Source: Bacteroidota bacterium (GTDB lineage Bacteria; Bacteroidota; Bacteroidia; Sphingobacteriales; Sphingobacteriaceae). From it: a stretch of DNA of 48,427 nucleotides. The notes below the pieces were generated by a model. That model worked only from the letters and a program-made list of their open reading frames with translations. It had not been told where the DNA came from and made no database searches. Where the stretch lies: assembly GCA_013286235.1 (NCBI GenBank), contig JABDGE010000017.1:1-48427 (forward strand). The letters run 5' to 3'. This document shows positions 1 through 9,489 of the stretch, piece by piece (within the stretch, counting starts at the first letter, position 1; every line of letters starts with the position of its first letter). The position numbers and the translations under genes were made by a program.

Positions 1-1
1 T

Positions 2-391
2 AGCCGGGATAAAAAAATAAATTTTATTTTTGCCGATGCATTAACGTTTCCTTTTGAGAACTATGATGCTATTATTTTGGCAAACATGCTGCATGATATG
101 CAGCATGCTGACCGAAAGCTGTTAATTGAAAAATGCATACGTCACCTAAACCCCGGGGGGACTATTATTCTAAAAGATAATCACACGGATTTGAACACTC
201 CGCATAAACAACCCTGGTCGGCAGAATCGTTTGCACCAGGTAAAGCAGATACTTTTGACAAGTCAAATTATTCTTCAAGCCACCTGGTAAAGGATATAGC
301 CGCAGCCCATAACATGAAATATTCCGAAGTAGCACAAAAGATTTACAGATCGGATATTGTTATTGAGATAAAACACGAACGCAGGGACTGA
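2..391 (+). CDS. Class I SAM-dependent methyltransferase, C-terminal part (cut by window start)
   Basis: The frame is open from base 2, so the gene starts outside the window and only its last 129 residues are visible. It shows the second half of a Rossmann methyltransferase: an acidic strand segment (FADALTFPFENYDAIILANM), then a helix and the NPGGTIILKD strand-turn typical of motif III in Methyltransf_11/25-type enzymes. The substrate cannot be read. It lies 2 bases before the oxidoreductase gene and belongs to the same transcription unit. Methyltransferases of this type occur in flexirubin and aryl-polyene clusters, which fits the next genes. An internal TTG at 77 could be mistaken for a start, but the conserved sequence continues upstream of it. 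Confidence 0.8.
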   Translation, partial: SRDKKINFIFADALTFPFENYDAIILANMLHDMQHADRKLLIEKCIRHLNPGGTIILKDNHTDLNTPHKQPWSAESFAPGKADTFDKSNYSSSHLVKDIAAAHNMKYSEVAQKIYRSDIVIEIKHERRD

Positions 392-393
392 CG

Positions 394-1905
394 ATGGAAA
401 AGTATGACGTTTTAATAATTGGAAGCGGGATGGGCGGCCTGGTATGTGCTGATATACTTGGCCGGGAGGGCTTAAGCGTTTGCGTGGTAGAAAAAAACAA
501 GCAAATTGGTGGATCCTTGCAAACCTACGCCCGCGATAAGGTGATCTTTGATTCAGGGGTGCACTACTTAGGCGGCCTTGAACAAGGTCAGAACCTTTAC
601 CAGATATTTAAATACATCGACATTATTGACAAGATGAAGCTACAGCGGCAGGACCTGGATGCTTTTGACAAGATATTGGTTGAGGGTGACGACACCGAAT
701 ATGCCTTTGCACAAGGGTATGAAAATTTTATCAGCAAACTGCTGATCCATTTCCCCGATGAGAAAGAGGCCTTGCGCACTTATTGCGACAAAATAAAGGA
801 GGTTTGCAGCAAATTTCCGCTGTATAACCTTCGGTCTACGAACAATTTTGATGAGAAGTCGGATATCCTCGAAATAGACACCAAGGCCTATATTGACTCG
901 ATAACCACCAACGAAAAACTAAGGGGTGTACTTGGGGCAAACAATGCCTTATATGCAGGCCAGGCCGATAAAACCCCGCTCTATGTCCACGCACTCATCG
1001 TGAACAGTTATATTGAAAGTTCGTGGAAATGTGTGGATGGAGGCTCGCAGATCGCGAAGCTAATTTCACAAAACATCAAAGCGCGGGGTGGCAAAATTAT
1101 AAGGGATTGTGAAATAAAAAAAATTGTCGAAGAAAACGGCGCGGTAGCTTATGCGGAAGCCGCCGACGGAAGGAGGTTTTATGCGACAACTTTTATTTCA
1201 AATATGCACCCGGTAGCTACATTCGCGATGACGGACACGCCGATCATAAAAAACGCCTACCGCAACCGCCTGAAGAGTCTCGAAAATTCAACATCAGCTT
1301 TTACCCTGAACATTGTTTTTAAAAAGTACAGCTTTAAATATTTTAAGCACAACTATTATGTCGGCAGGGAGGGATATGTGTGGACAACCGCCGAACACAA
1401 CGAGGAAAACTGGCCGTTGGGCTACGCGATGTTCTGCGGCGCTTCGTCAAAGAGCGAGGAGTACGCGGATGGGTTGTCGATCCTTGCCTATATGCGGTAC
1501 GAAGAAGTGGCTGCGTGGCAGGATACCTTTAACACCACCTCAAAGGTAAACGACCGCGGCGAAACCTATAATGAGTTCAAAAAACGCAAAGCGGAAGTTT
1601 TATTGGACGCAGTTGAAAGAAAATTTCCCGGTTTGAGGGATTGTATAAAAACATATTACGTTGCTACGCCGTTATCCTACCGGGACTACATCGGAAATGA
1701 AGACGGATCGCTTTATGGGATAGTTAAAGACTACAAGCATACTTTGAAGACCTTTATATCGCCTCGCACCAAATTGCCCAACCTGTTTTTAACCGGGCAA
1801 AACCTTAATTTACATGGGATATTGGGCGCATCAATGAGCGGTATTGTTACCTGCTGCGCGTTTTTGGGAAACGATGACGTGATAACTAAAATAAGAAATG
1901 CCTGA
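394..1905 (+). CDS. Phytoene-desaturase-like FAD-dependent oxidoreductase
   Basis: A 503-residue protein of the CrtI/retinol-saturase-like flavoprotein family. The N-terminus has the dinucleotide-binding fold (IIGSGMGGLVCADILGREG, residues about 7-25), followed by EKNKQIGG and a DSGVHYLGG segment. The C-terminus has the closing FAD motif (FLTGQNLNLHGILGASMSG). No signal peptide is seen, so it should act in the cytoplasm or at the inner membrane. The start lies 2 bases after the previous stop and the end overlaps the C45 gene by 8 bases, which indicates translational coupling. From general knowledge, such oxidoreductases recur in flexirubin/dialkylresorcinol clusters; the exact reaction is not known to me. 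A carotenoid desaturase role is possible but less likely, as no crtB-type gene is visible. Confidence 0.85.
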   Translation: MEKYDVLIIGSGMGGLVCADILGREGLSVCVVEKNKQIGGSLQTYARDKVIFDSGVHYLGGLEQGQNLYQIFKYIDIIDKMKLQRQDLDAFDKILVEGDDTEYAFAQGYENFISKLLIHFPDEKEALRTYCDKIKEVCSKFPLYNLRSTNNFDEKSDILEIDTKAYIDSITTNEKLRGVLGANNALYAGQADKTPLYVHALIVNSYIESSWKCVDGGSQIAKLISQNIKARGGKIIRDCEIKKIVEENGAVAYAEAADGRRFYATTFISNMHPVATFAMTDTPIIKNAYRNRLKSLENSTSAFTLNIVFKKYSFKYFKHNYYVGREGYVWTTAEHNEENWPLGYAMFCGASSKSEEYADGLSILAYMRYEEVAAWQDTFNTTSKVNDRGETYNEFKKRKAEVLLDAVERKFPGLRDCIKTYYVATPLSYRDYIGNEDGSLYGIVKDYKHTLKTFISPRTKLPNLFLTGQNLNLHGILGASMSGIVTCCAFLGNDDVITKIRNA

Positions 1906-3577
1906 AAAAAGAGGATTGATAAAGAAGTTATTGAAAGGGGTACTTTATACCCTTTCGGGTTTTGTGACTTTGATATTGATACTTGTGATTTACCTGCTTT
2001 GCGTAGCGGTTGAGCACCCACCCAAAATTCAGGATACCAGCAGCGAGAAATTGCAGCGCACGGAAGTTTCGCCGGGCTTTTATACCCTAAAAGGCAATTG
2101 GTTCCGCAAAAGCAAGAGCGGCTTGTACGAGCTGTACGTGGAAGGCCAGCCTTTCGAACGTGGGGTGATCAACGGAAAGCTGACCAAAGAGTTGGTGGTG
2201 CGACAAGAAGATTACTTTACCGGCCAAATCGCAAAAATGGTCCCTTCCAAATTTTACCGCACATTGCTTACCTATTTTGTAGGCTGGTTTAACCGCGACC
2301 TGGCAAAGAATGTGACCGAAGAAGATAAAAAGGAGATTTACGGCATATCGATGTCGGCGTCAACCAAATATGATTATATAGCTTCTAATTACCAGCGCTT
2401 GCTTAACTACCATGGTGCGCATGATATCGGCCATGCGCTGCAAGGGATGGCGCTTGTGGGCTGCACGTCATTCGGTACCTGGGGCTCGCGGTCGGTCGAC
2501 AGCACGATGATCATCGGCCGGAATTTTGATTTTTATGTGAACGACGGGTTTGCCCGTGATAAAATTGTGGCGTTTTACGCCCCTACAGATGGCTATAAGT
2601 TTATGACGGTGACCTGGGGTGGGTTTATCGGCGCGGTATCCGGCATGAACGAGGAGGGATTAACCGTTACTATCAATGCGGCTAAAAGCAACATTCCAAC
2701 TTCCGCCGCTACGCCGGTTTCATTGGTGGCAAGGGAGATTTTGCAATACGCAAAAAACATTGATGAAGCCATTGGCATCGCCAAAAAACGGAAGATGTTT
2801 GTTTCCGAGTCGTTCCTTATCGGCTCGGCGAACGATAAAAAAGCGGTCATCATAGAGAAAACGCCGACCACCATCGATGTATACGATCCGCACACCAACT
2901 TCATAACCTGTACCAATCATTTCCAGGGGGATGTTTTGGTTCATTCGAAGGAAAATATAGACCAGATGAATACCAGCGCCTCGCTTTATCGCTATGATCA
3001 CCTGATGGATATGTTGAGTAAGAACGGAAAAAATACGGTTCAAAAGACAGTTGACATTTTACGGGATACGAGGGGCCTGAACAACGAGAATATCGGGATT
3101 GGCAATGAAAAATCGATCAATCAATTCATAGCGCAGCATTCTATTGTTTTTGAACCGCAGAAACTCAAGGTTTGGGTCTCCACAGCGCCATGGCAATGCG
3201 GGCAGTTTGTTTGCTATGATCTTAAAAAAGTTTTTGCCCTAAGAGGAATGAAGAAAAACCAGGAAATCATAGATAGTACTTACACAATTGCACCCGATAC
3301 TTTTTTAAAGACCCGGACTTATCAAAACTTTATCGCTTACAGAAACATTGCCAAACGGATCAATAGCGGCGGCACGGTCGATCCCGACAGTTTGGTGATC
3401 GACAATCCCAACTACTATAACGCTTGTGTACTGGCCGGCGACTATACTTTCGGCAGGCAGGAATATGCAAAAGCACGCAACTTCTATGAGCAAGCTTTAA
3501 CCAAAGTAATAGCAACCAAACAGGAGGAGAATGCCATCAAGCAAAAAATAGTGAAGTGCAATAAAAAAACTGGGTAA
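1898..3577 (+). CDS. Membrane-anchored C45-family autoproteolytic acyltransferase/hydrolase
   Basis: A 559-residue protein. Residues about 14-37 form one hydrophobic segment (signal anchor), so the rest is probably periplasmic. The central domain is an Ntn hydrolase of the C45/acyl-CoA:6-aminopenicillanate acyltransferase type: the likely nucleophile is Cys189 in VGCTSFGTWG, followed by the family motif GRNFDFYVNDGF. The last 60 residues look like a TPR-type helical hairpin (EYAKARNFYEQAL). It overlaps the oxidoreductase by 8 bases. In pigment clusters of Bacteroidota a C45 protein is thought to join the polyene acid to the dialkylresorcinol; that assignment here is inferred from context. A second, shorter C45 protein is encoded at 17693-18907. 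Confidence 0.82.
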   Translation: MPEKRGLIKKLLKGVLYTLSGFVTLILILVIYLLCVAVEHPPKIQDTSSEKLQRTEVSPGFYTLKGNWFRKSKSGLYELYVEGQPFERGVINGKLTKELVVRQEDYFTGQIAKMVPSKFYRTLLTYFVGWFNRDLAKNVTEEDKKEIYGISMSASTKYDYIASNYQRLLNYHGAHDIGHALQGMALVGCTSFGTWGSRSVDSTMIIGRNFDFYVNDGFARDKIVAFYAPTDGYKFMTVTWGGFIGAVSGMNEEGLTVTINAAKSNIPTSAATPVSLVAREILQYAKNIDEAIGIAKKRKMFVSESFLIGSANDKKAVIIEKTPTTIDVYDPHTNFITCTNHFQGDVLVHSKENIDQMNTSASLYRYDHLMDMLSKNGKNTVQKTVDILRDTRGLNNENIGIGNEKSINQFIAQHSIVFEPQKLKVWVSTAPWQCGQFVCYDLKKVFALRGMKKNQEIIDSTYTIAPDTFLKTRTYQNFIAYRNIAKRINSGGTVDPDSLVIDNPNYYNACVLAGDYTFGRQEYAKARNFYEQALTKVIATKQEENAIKQKIVKCNKKTG

Positions 3578-3638
3578 GCCGAAGATAGGCGCTTCGGTTG
3601 GCGGTTAATATTGTTAATTTAGCTTCCATTTAGCATTT

Positions 3639-4862
3639 ATGAGCAACAACGCGTGGCCGGGCCTTCAGCAATTCCATTTGCCATTTACCAGCCCGGTGTT
3701 GGTTTTCTTTACCGTATTGCTCGTCATACTGCTGATTCCTATTCTACTTGGACGGATACGCGTCCCCGATATTGTTGGCTTTATCATTGCCGGTATTATT
3801 ATTGGCCCCTACGGACTGAACCTGCTCGGCAAAAATCCTGCGATCGACCTATTCGCAACCATTGGGCTACTGTACATTATGTTTCTTGCCGGGATCGAAC
3901 TGAATATCGACCGGTTTAAAAAGACGCGGCACAAGAGCCTGATGTTCGGGCTTTTAACTTTTTCCATACCCATAACCATCGGCTTCCCGATCTGTCATTA
4001 TTTGCTTGGATACGCGTTGCTTCCTTCAATCCTTACAGCCAGCATGTTTGCAACCCATACCCTGGTGGCCTACCCCATCATCAGTAAATATAAAGTTGCT
4101 GAAAACGAAGCGGTCGGTGTAACCGTTGGCGGCACCATCCTTACGGACACAGCGGTGTTGCTTATCCTTGCTATAATTATCGGGGCAAAACAGGGTGGGC
4201 TTACAAGCGTGTTTTGGCTACGGTTGATGATATCGATGGCGGTATTTTTGGCAGTAGTTTTTTTTGTTGTTCCCCGGATTGCGAAATGGTTGCTCGGAAT
4301 AAAGGGTCAAAGCAAAACGGCGCAATACATCTGTATGATGGCCTGTATGTTTTTTTCGGCCTTATTAGCGCAGGTTGCGGGGATTGAACCCATTGTAGGC
4401 GCATTTATGGCTGCGCTCGCCCTTAACCGGCTCATCCCCAAGCCGTCGAAATTGTTTGATGATATCCAATTTGTGGGTAACGCCATTTTCATCCCTTTCT
4501 TCCTGGTGAGTGTTGGCATGGTAGTTAACCTGCAGGTTCTTTTCCACGGTCCGGCTGCTTTGGTAGTTGCCGCCACTTTAACCATCGTTGCGCTCGCCGG
4601 CAAATGGCTGTCGGCATTTTTCACGCAGCAGCTATATCACTATTCAAATACACAACGGCAACTGGTGTTTGGATTGAGCAGTTCGCATGCGGCTGCTACG
4701 CTGGCGATGATATTGATCGGCTACAAAAACGGAATTATAGACGCCAACCTGCTTAATGGTACCATCGTACTGATATTGGTTACCTGCATGGTCGCTTCCT
4801 TTGTAACGGAGCGGGCTGCGCGGAAACTTTTAACCGCTCCGAAAGAGCAAATGGTTGAATAG
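3639..4862 (+). CDS. Cation/proton antiporter (CPA2, Kef/NapA-like)
   Basis: A 407-residue polytopic membrane protein with about 12-13 hydrophobic segments. Characteristic segments of the Na+/H+ exchanger family are visible: PDIVGFIIAGIIIGPYGLN near residues 43-61, the helix with LLYIMFLAGIELN, and GIEPIVGAFMAALALNRLIP around residues 247-266. It is short compared with full KefB/KefC because it lacks a C-terminal TrkA-N nucleotide-binding domain, so it is probably not glutathione-gated. It sits 61 bases after the C45 gene and 53 bases before acpS, in the same direction. Its relation to the pigment genes is uncertain; it may simply be a neighbour. Confidence 0.88.
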   Translation: MSNNAWPGLQQFHLPFTSPVLVFFTVLLVILLIPILLGRIRVPDIVGFIIAGIIIGPYGLNLLGKNPAIDLFATIGLLYIMFLAGIELNIDRFKKTRHKSLMFGLLTFSIPITIGFPICHYLLGYALLPSILTASMFATHTLVAYPIISKYKVAENEAVGVTVGGTILTDTAVLLILAIIIGAKQGGLTSVFWLRLMISMAVFLAVVFFVVPRIAKWLLGIKGQSKTAQYICMMACMFFSALLAQVAGIEPIVGAFMAALALNRLIPKPSKLFDDIQFVGNAIFIPFFLVSVGMVVNLQVLFHGPAALVVAATLTIVALAGKWLSAFFTQQLYHYSNTQRQLVFGLSSSHAAATLAMILIGYKNGIIDANLLNGTIVLILVTCMVASFVTERAARKLLTAPKEQMVE

Positions 4863-4915
4863 ATGACAACGAACCCCCATTCAAAATTTTCACTAAGTTT
4901 GATCAAACGAAAAAG

Positions 4916-5290
4916 ATGGTAACCGGTTTAGGAATCGATACGGTTGAGGTTGCGCGCATAGCGGAAAAGATCGACAAGGAAAATGGCTTCCGCGAACTGG
5001 TTTTTTCAGTTAACGAGATAGCCTACTGCGAAAACAAGCCGTATAAATATGAGCACTACGCCGCCCGCTTTGCGGCGAAGGAAGCCTTTTTTAAGGCCAT
5101 AGGGACGGGCTGGCTTAACGGCACAGCTTTTAACGAAGTTGAAGTGACCAATGACGAACGGGGGAAGCCAGCAATCAGGTTTCTTGGGGAGACGTTTGTT
5201 ACCCTCAAGGATTTATCACCAGGTGCTATTCTTGTTTCATTGACGCATACCAAAACCACAGCAGCAGCTGTGGTGATTATTGAGAATTAG
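4916..5290 (+). CDS. acpS: Holo-[acyl-carrier-protein] synthase (4'-phosphopantetheinyl transferase)
   Basis: A 124-residue protein, the normal length for AcpS. It transfers 4'-phosphopantetheine from CoA to the conserved serine of an acyl carrier protein. The Mg-binding N-terminal motif GLGIDTVEVARI (residues 4-15) and the second signature FAAKEAFFKAIGTG (residues about 48-61) are both present, and the C-terminal strand has VSLTHTKTTAAAVVI. In this position it is likely to activate carrier proteins of the pigment cluster, though it could also serve fatty-acid synthesis. The start is ATG at 4916. Confidence 0.93.
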   Translation: MVTGLGIDTVEVARIAEKIDKENGFRELVFSVNEIAYCENKPYKYEHYAARFAAKEAFFKAIGTGWLNGTAFNEVEVTNDERGKPAIRFLGETFVTLKDLSPGAILVSLTHTKTTAAAVVIIEN

Positions 5291-5427
5291 AACGATTTGA
5301 TCTTGCACCAAGCCTATTGAGGTTATTGGGTCGTATCACTGGTAGGTCATATAGGTCGGAACAATTTTGCCGAAGAAATAAACTGTTTATATCGATTCGC
5401 TAAAACCAATTGGCCAAATAAACATCC

Positions 5428-7539
5428 ATGAGAAAAATATTTGCGTTACTGTTCGGAGGCCTTTCATTTGTTATCTCAGTTGTTGTCGCCCAACCATTTG
5501 CTTCGTGGACAAAAAACGATTTGGTACTTAACAACGGCCTGGTTCAACGCATTATCAAGTTGCCGTCGGTTAACGGCAATTTTATCACCACGAGCTACAA
5601 GCCGGTTAAAGGCGGGTTCGACTATTTTTTACCGGAGAATACCGATTTTCAATTCGAGGTGGACAGCAAAGTTTATTCCGGAAAAGATCTGTGGACCTTA
5701 GAAAATATTGTTCCATTCACAGATTCAAGATCAGGCGCCGGCGCCGCGGTTTACCTGTTAAGTGAAGACAAAACGATTGAACTCACCGTTCAGTTTTTAC
5801 TTTATCCGGGGTCGCCCGCTATACTGAAAAACCTTGTTGTCAAGAACCTGTCGCAGCATTCGGTTCAATTGGAATCGGTCGATATAGAAAAGTTCGACAT
5901 CACCACCTACTCGGCGCCTACTTTTAGCTGGATTTGTCATGATTACGGCCGAAGGCGTTCCATAGGCCCTTATGACGGCACCATGCAGGACGCCTTGATC
6001 ATTGTTCATAACAGCGATTGGAAGCAGGGTATTGTGATCGGTAACGAAGCTTCCGGAGCCATTAAACATACTTCGGTTTTTTGGGACGGGCTCACCATTT
6101 GCAGCGGGTTAACGCATAAAGATGCCCGTTTCCCTTTCAGAAAGTATATCGAACCCGGCGATAGCTTTGTGACGCCGCAGGTGTTTACGATAGTGTACAA
6201 CAACCATAAGGACCCCGATGAAATGCTGAACACAGCCGTGCCCGAATTTGTAAACAAGTACATGGGAACACGCTTATCATCACTGCAGCAAAAACCAACC
6301 TTCGTTTATAATACATGGGAGCCGTTCGGAAAAAACATAAACGAAAAACTGGTGATGGAACTGGCAAAAGCCGCCGCCGCTGCAGGGATGAAGGAGTTTG
6401 TGATAGATGATGGCTGGCAGACCAACTATGGTGATTGGGAGATCGATAAAACGAAGTTTCCTCATGGTTTAAAGCCAGTGTTTGACTATATTAAGTCATT
6501 GGGCATGAAGCCTGGTTTGTGGGTGAGCGTCGGAACGGCATCGCCCCACAGCAATATTTATTGGGAACATCCGGAATGGTTTGTAAAAGATGTAAGCGGC
6601 AAGCCTATCTCGTTGCTAATTGTCGATACGGGTAAATACACGGCTTGTTTTGGCACCGGGTGGTATGGGTATATTAAGAATATCCTGCTGAAATTGTCGC
6701 TTGATTATGGCCTGGAATACCTAAAACTTGATTTCTCTGTAGTAACCAGTCCCTACCGGTACAACCCCATCGAATCCGGCTGCTATGCAACTGACCACCC
6801 CGGGCATAAAGACCATAACGAATCGCTGTACACCAATTATGAGCAGGTATGGAAGCTGTTTGATGAGCTTCATGCTGCCAAGCCCAATCTTTTTATCGAC
6901 TGCACCTTTGAAACCATGGGTGGCCTCCAACTGATCGATTACGCAATGGTTAAACATGCCGAGGGCAACTGGCTTTCCAACTTTAGCGGGCCGGGAGAAA
7001 AGGTTGACCTGCGGATAAGGAACATGGCCTGGTGGCGTTCTCCTGCTATCCCGGCAACGGCACTGGTGATCGGCAATCCCGAAATGCAGGATAGCTTATG
7101 GGAGCTCCATATTAAATCTTTGGCCGGCGCCCTGCCAATCATGCTGGGAGACCCACGCAAACTGTCACCGGCAGACCTTGCGAGATACCGAAGGTATGCC
7201 GACTGGCTGCAGCTGATGGATAAGCAGTACCAGGTAATGACTTACCGGCAGGACTTGCCGGGCTTTGGCGAACCCATGGAAGGTATGTGGGATGGCTTTG
7301 AACGGATCAATACGGAAACCAAATCCGGGGGTATTATCGGAGTGTTCAGGCAGGGCGCGGTTGAAGGCAGGCGCTTGGTTACTGTAAACTATTTGGAGCC
7401 ATCAAAAGTTTACGATGTGAAAAAAATGGATGGTCAAGTAATAACCACCTTGAGCGGCAAAGAGCTCCGGGATAAGGGGTTTGAAGTTAAGCTTGACAAA
7501 TTATATGATGGAGCGCTTTTTGAAGTAGCTTTGAAATAA
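5428..7539 (+). CDS. Secreted GH36-type alpha-galactosidase-like glycoside hydrolase
   Basis: A 703-residue exported enzyme with a signal peptide (hydrophobic residues 5-20, likely cleavage after VVAQ). An N-terminal beta-sandwich region is followed by a TIM barrel with family hallmarks: FVIDDGWQTNYGDWEID around residues 324-340, GLWVSVGTASPHS, and EYLKLDFS, in which Asp435 sits where the GH36 nucleophile is expected. The later barrel segment has IDCTFETMGG (about 490-499) and a WLSNFSGPG segment (about 515-523). In well-studied GH36 enzymes the corresponding loop carries an acid/base Asp; here Asn518 occupies a similar place, so the specificity or mechanism may differ. It probably cleaves galactosides outside the inner membrane. 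The next gene may share the transcript. Confidence 0.8.
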   Translation: MRKIFALLFGGLSFVISVVVAQPFASWTKNDLVLNNGLVQRIIKLPSVNGNFITTSYKPVKGGFDYFLPENTDFQFEVDSKVYSGKDLWTLENIVPFTDSRSGAGAAVYLLSEDKTIELTVQFLLYPGSPAILKNLVVKNLSQHSVQLESVDIEKFDITTYSAPTFSWICHDYGRRRSIGPYDGTMQDALIIVHNSDWKQGIVIGNEASGAIKHTSVFWDGLTICSGLTHKDARFPFRKYIEPGDSFVTPQVFTIVYNNHKDPDEMLNTAVPEFVNKYMGTRLSSLQQKPTFVYNTWEPFGKNINEKLVMELAKAAAAAGMKEFVIDDGWQTNYGDWEIDKTKFPHGLKPVFDYIKSLGMKPGLWVSVGTASPHSNIYWEHPEWFVKDVSGKPISLLIVDTGKYTACFGTGWYGYIKNILLKLSLDYGLEYLKLDFSVVTSPYRYNPIESGCYATDHPGHKDHNESLYTNYEQVWKLFDELHAAKPNLFIDCTFETMGGLQLIDYAMVKHAEGNWLSNFSGPGEKVDLRIRNMAWWRSPAIPATALVIGNPEMQDSLWELHIKSLAGALPIMLGDPRKLSPADLARYRRYADWLQLMDKQYQVMTYRQDLPGFGEPMEGMWDGFERINTETKSGGIIGVFRQGAVEGRRLVTVNYLEPSKVYDVKKMDGQVITTLSGKELRDKGFEVKLDKLYDGALFEVALK

Positions 7540-7595
7540 ATTGATGCCCGGGTTTAGTTAGACAGTATGAATGCCAACCCTATAAAAATTATACG

Positions 7596-8480
7596 ATGAA
7601 AGTTAAAACAGTATTGTCGGTTTGTGTTTCGTTAATATTGGCTTTTACAGGCTTCGGAACTTATGCGCAAGCCAGCCAATTGGCGGCAGCCGATTCGGCC
7701 CTGAATCCGGGTATGGTTTCCTACACGTTCAGGAATGAATTTCAAAAAGATGTACCCGGTACTTTGGATAAGATCAAAGCGCTTGGCATTATTAATATAG
7801 AATTTTCGAGCCTGTTTGGCCAATCCGCTTCGGCATTGCGCAAAATGCTGGACGACCGCAAAATGGTTTGCACTTCATTTGGCGTAACCTACCCGGAATT
7901 GGTAAACAATACCGCTGAAGTAGCTGCCAATGCCAAAACACTTGGTGCTGAATTTGTGCGTGTCGCATGGGTGCCGCATGACGATAAACAGGGCTTTACG
8001 ATTGATGATGCGCACAAAACGGTGGCTGATTTTAACAAGGCAGGCAAATTGTTGAAAGAAGGATACGGCTTAACTTTTTGTTACCATAACCACGGCTACG
8101 AGTTTGCAAATTACGAACAGGGCACCTTGTACGACTATATAGTTAGTCAAACTAACCCCCAATATGTAAGTTTTGAACTGGATGTTTTATGGGCTTTTTT
8201 TGGCGGGGCTGATCCGGCCGAACTGATCCGGATATTTCCGGATCGATACCGGTTAATGCACGTTAAAGATTTAAAGAAAGGGGTAAAGGGCGATCTTTCC
8301 GGTAAAACAGCAACGGACAATGATGTCGCTTTAGGTACCGGCCAGGTGAATATCGCGGAGATTATAAAAGCAGCTAAGGCATCATCGATCAAATATTATT
8401 ACATTGAGGATGAAAGCAACAACACTGGCCAACAGGTACCCATTAGCATTACGTATTTGAAGAAGGCGTTAATAAATTAG
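7596..8480 (+). CDS. Exported sugar phosphate isomerase/epimerase-like TIM-barrel protein
   Basis: A 294-residue protein with an N-terminal signal peptide (hydrophobic residues 6-24, ending in TYAQA). The mature part is an AP-endonuclease-2/xylose-isomerase-like TIM barrel: GLTFCYHNHGYEF around residues 153-165 is the metal-site strand, followed by FELDVLWAFFGG, MHVKDLKKG and YYIEDESN, which carry the expected His/Asp/Glu metal ligands. Exported members of this family are common in Bacteroidota and are usually linked to modified sugars, but the substrate is unknown. It lies 56 bases after the alpha-galactosidase-like gene in the same direction. Confidence 0.82.
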   Translation: MKVKTVLSVCVSLILAFTGFGTYAQASQLAAADSALNPGMVSYTFRNEFQKDVPGTLDKIKALGIINIEFSSLFGQSASALRKMLDDRKMVCTSFGVTYPELVNNTAEVAANAKTLGAEFVRVAWVPHDDKQGFTIDDAHKTVADFNKAGKLLKEGYGLTFCYHNHGYEFANYEQGTLYDYIVSQTNPQYVSFELDVLWAFFGGADPAELIRIFPDRYRLMHVKDLKKGVKGDLSGKTATDNDVALGTGQVNIAEIIKAAKASSIKYYYIEDESNNTGQQVPISITYLKKALIN

Positions 8481-8590
8481 ATGAATCAAACGCCTTTATC
8501 AGAAACCGAAAAGTAAGTCCTTTGCCGGTTTAAGGGTAAGGAATTCCTTTGCAACCCAAGTGGTGAATGTAAGTGCTTAAACCGTCGTTG

Positions 8591-9088
8591 TTAAGCCTTA
8601 AATTTAGCAAGCGTTTGATCGATCAGCGATTCTATTTCAAGAAAATTGTTGGAAAGCTCCACAATTTCTTCCTGCATTTTTTCCGGGTCAGGTTGTATCC
8701 ACCCCTGCATAAGGGTTAATGGCCCATAATTCAAACTCACATTTGGCCATTGCTGTTCGAATTCGGCAAAGGATCCTCTAAAGCTGTCTGCAAATTTTCT
8801 GCTTGCTATCGAATAACCTTTTAGAAGCCTTAGTTTAAGCGCATGGATATTGTACAATAATTTTTCTTCCGCTATTGCCGAATCGTTCATCCAGATGGAA
8901 AAGAAAATCCTGCTTTGCGCGGTCAATGGATTGGGCGAAGGGCTTGCCCAGGATTTTTTATACAATTTTAAAAAAACAGAATCGCCATATAATCCGGTCG
9001 CAACTTCCAGTTGTTTTTGGGCCAATACGTTCTTGTCAATTTCATCGGCCGCATTTTGGAATATTCCGAGGTAAAAATTCGTGTCCAT
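8591..9088 (-). CDS. Hypothetical protein, 165 aa
   Basis: I do not recognise this family. The protein is soluble, mostly helical in appearance, without a signal peptide or transmembrane segment. It has two negatively charged helices at its C-terminus (DPEKMQEEIVELSNNFLE). It lies 20 bases downstream of the VOC gene in the same direction, with codon use like its neighbours, so it is probably the last gene of that transcript. An overlapping plus-strand frame at 8850-9105 is judged a shadow. Confidence 0.6.
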   Translation of the reverse strand: MDTNFYLGIFQNAADEIDKNVLAQKQLEVATGLYGDSVFLKLYKKSWASPSPNPLTAQSRIFFSIWMNDSAIAEEKLLYNIHALKLRLLKGYSIASRKFADSFRGSFAEFEQQWPNVSLNYGPLTLMQGWIQPDPEKMQEEIVELSNNFLEIESLIDQTLAKFKA

Positions 9089-9108
9089 GCTTATGTTATA
9101 AGTAACGG

Positions 9109-9489
9109 TTAGTGTTTCTTTGGCTTTAACTGGAAAACATTCCCTTCGGGGTCTTCGCCATCACAGACCAGGTAATCATAACGTTCAAAGGTTTTTATTT
9201 CTTTTATCTTTACTTTTTTTTGAAGCAGCAGCTCCCTTACTTTGCGGATGTCTTCATCTGTTTCAAAGACTATCTTAGTGTTACCTTCTACGTGGAAAGC
9301 CTCTTTACTTTGCCCGAGGTATTGCTCCCCGATTTTATGCAATCCGATTTTGCTATTACCTGCTTTTAGCACCACCCACTCCGATTTCGTTTCCTCAATA
9401 ATTTCAAGGCCCAGAATGTCAGAATAAAATAATTTCAGCGCGTCCACATCTTTAACAAAGAGGATAATGGTATCAAGATTTAGTTTCAT
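9109..9489 (-). CDS. VOC-family (glyoxalase/bleomycin-resistance-like) protein
   Basis: A 126-residue single-domain vicinal-oxygen-chelate protein. It has the expected pattern: TIILFVKDVDALKLFYSDILGLEII at the start (shown here in parts: FVKDVDALKLFYSDILGLE), a central KIVFETDEDIRKVRELL, and the closing strand DPEGNVFQLKP. Members may be dioxygenases, isomerases or antibiotic-binding proteins; the usual N-terminal metal His is not obvious, so a binding role is possible. The start codon overlaps the stop of the upstream small ORF in the arrangement TAATG. Confidence 0.85.
   Translation of the reverse strand: MKLNLDTIILFVKDVDALKLFYSDILGLEIIEETKSEWVVLKAGNSKIGLHKIGEQYLGQSKEAFHVEGNTKIVFETDEDIRKVRELLLQKKVKIKEIKTFERYDYLVCDGEDPEGNVFQLKPKKH

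Noticed and set aside
1898..3577. Penicillin acyltransferase for antibiotic synthesis
   Set aside because: C45 proteins are widespread, and no beta-lactam genes are present. The pigment context is a better fit.
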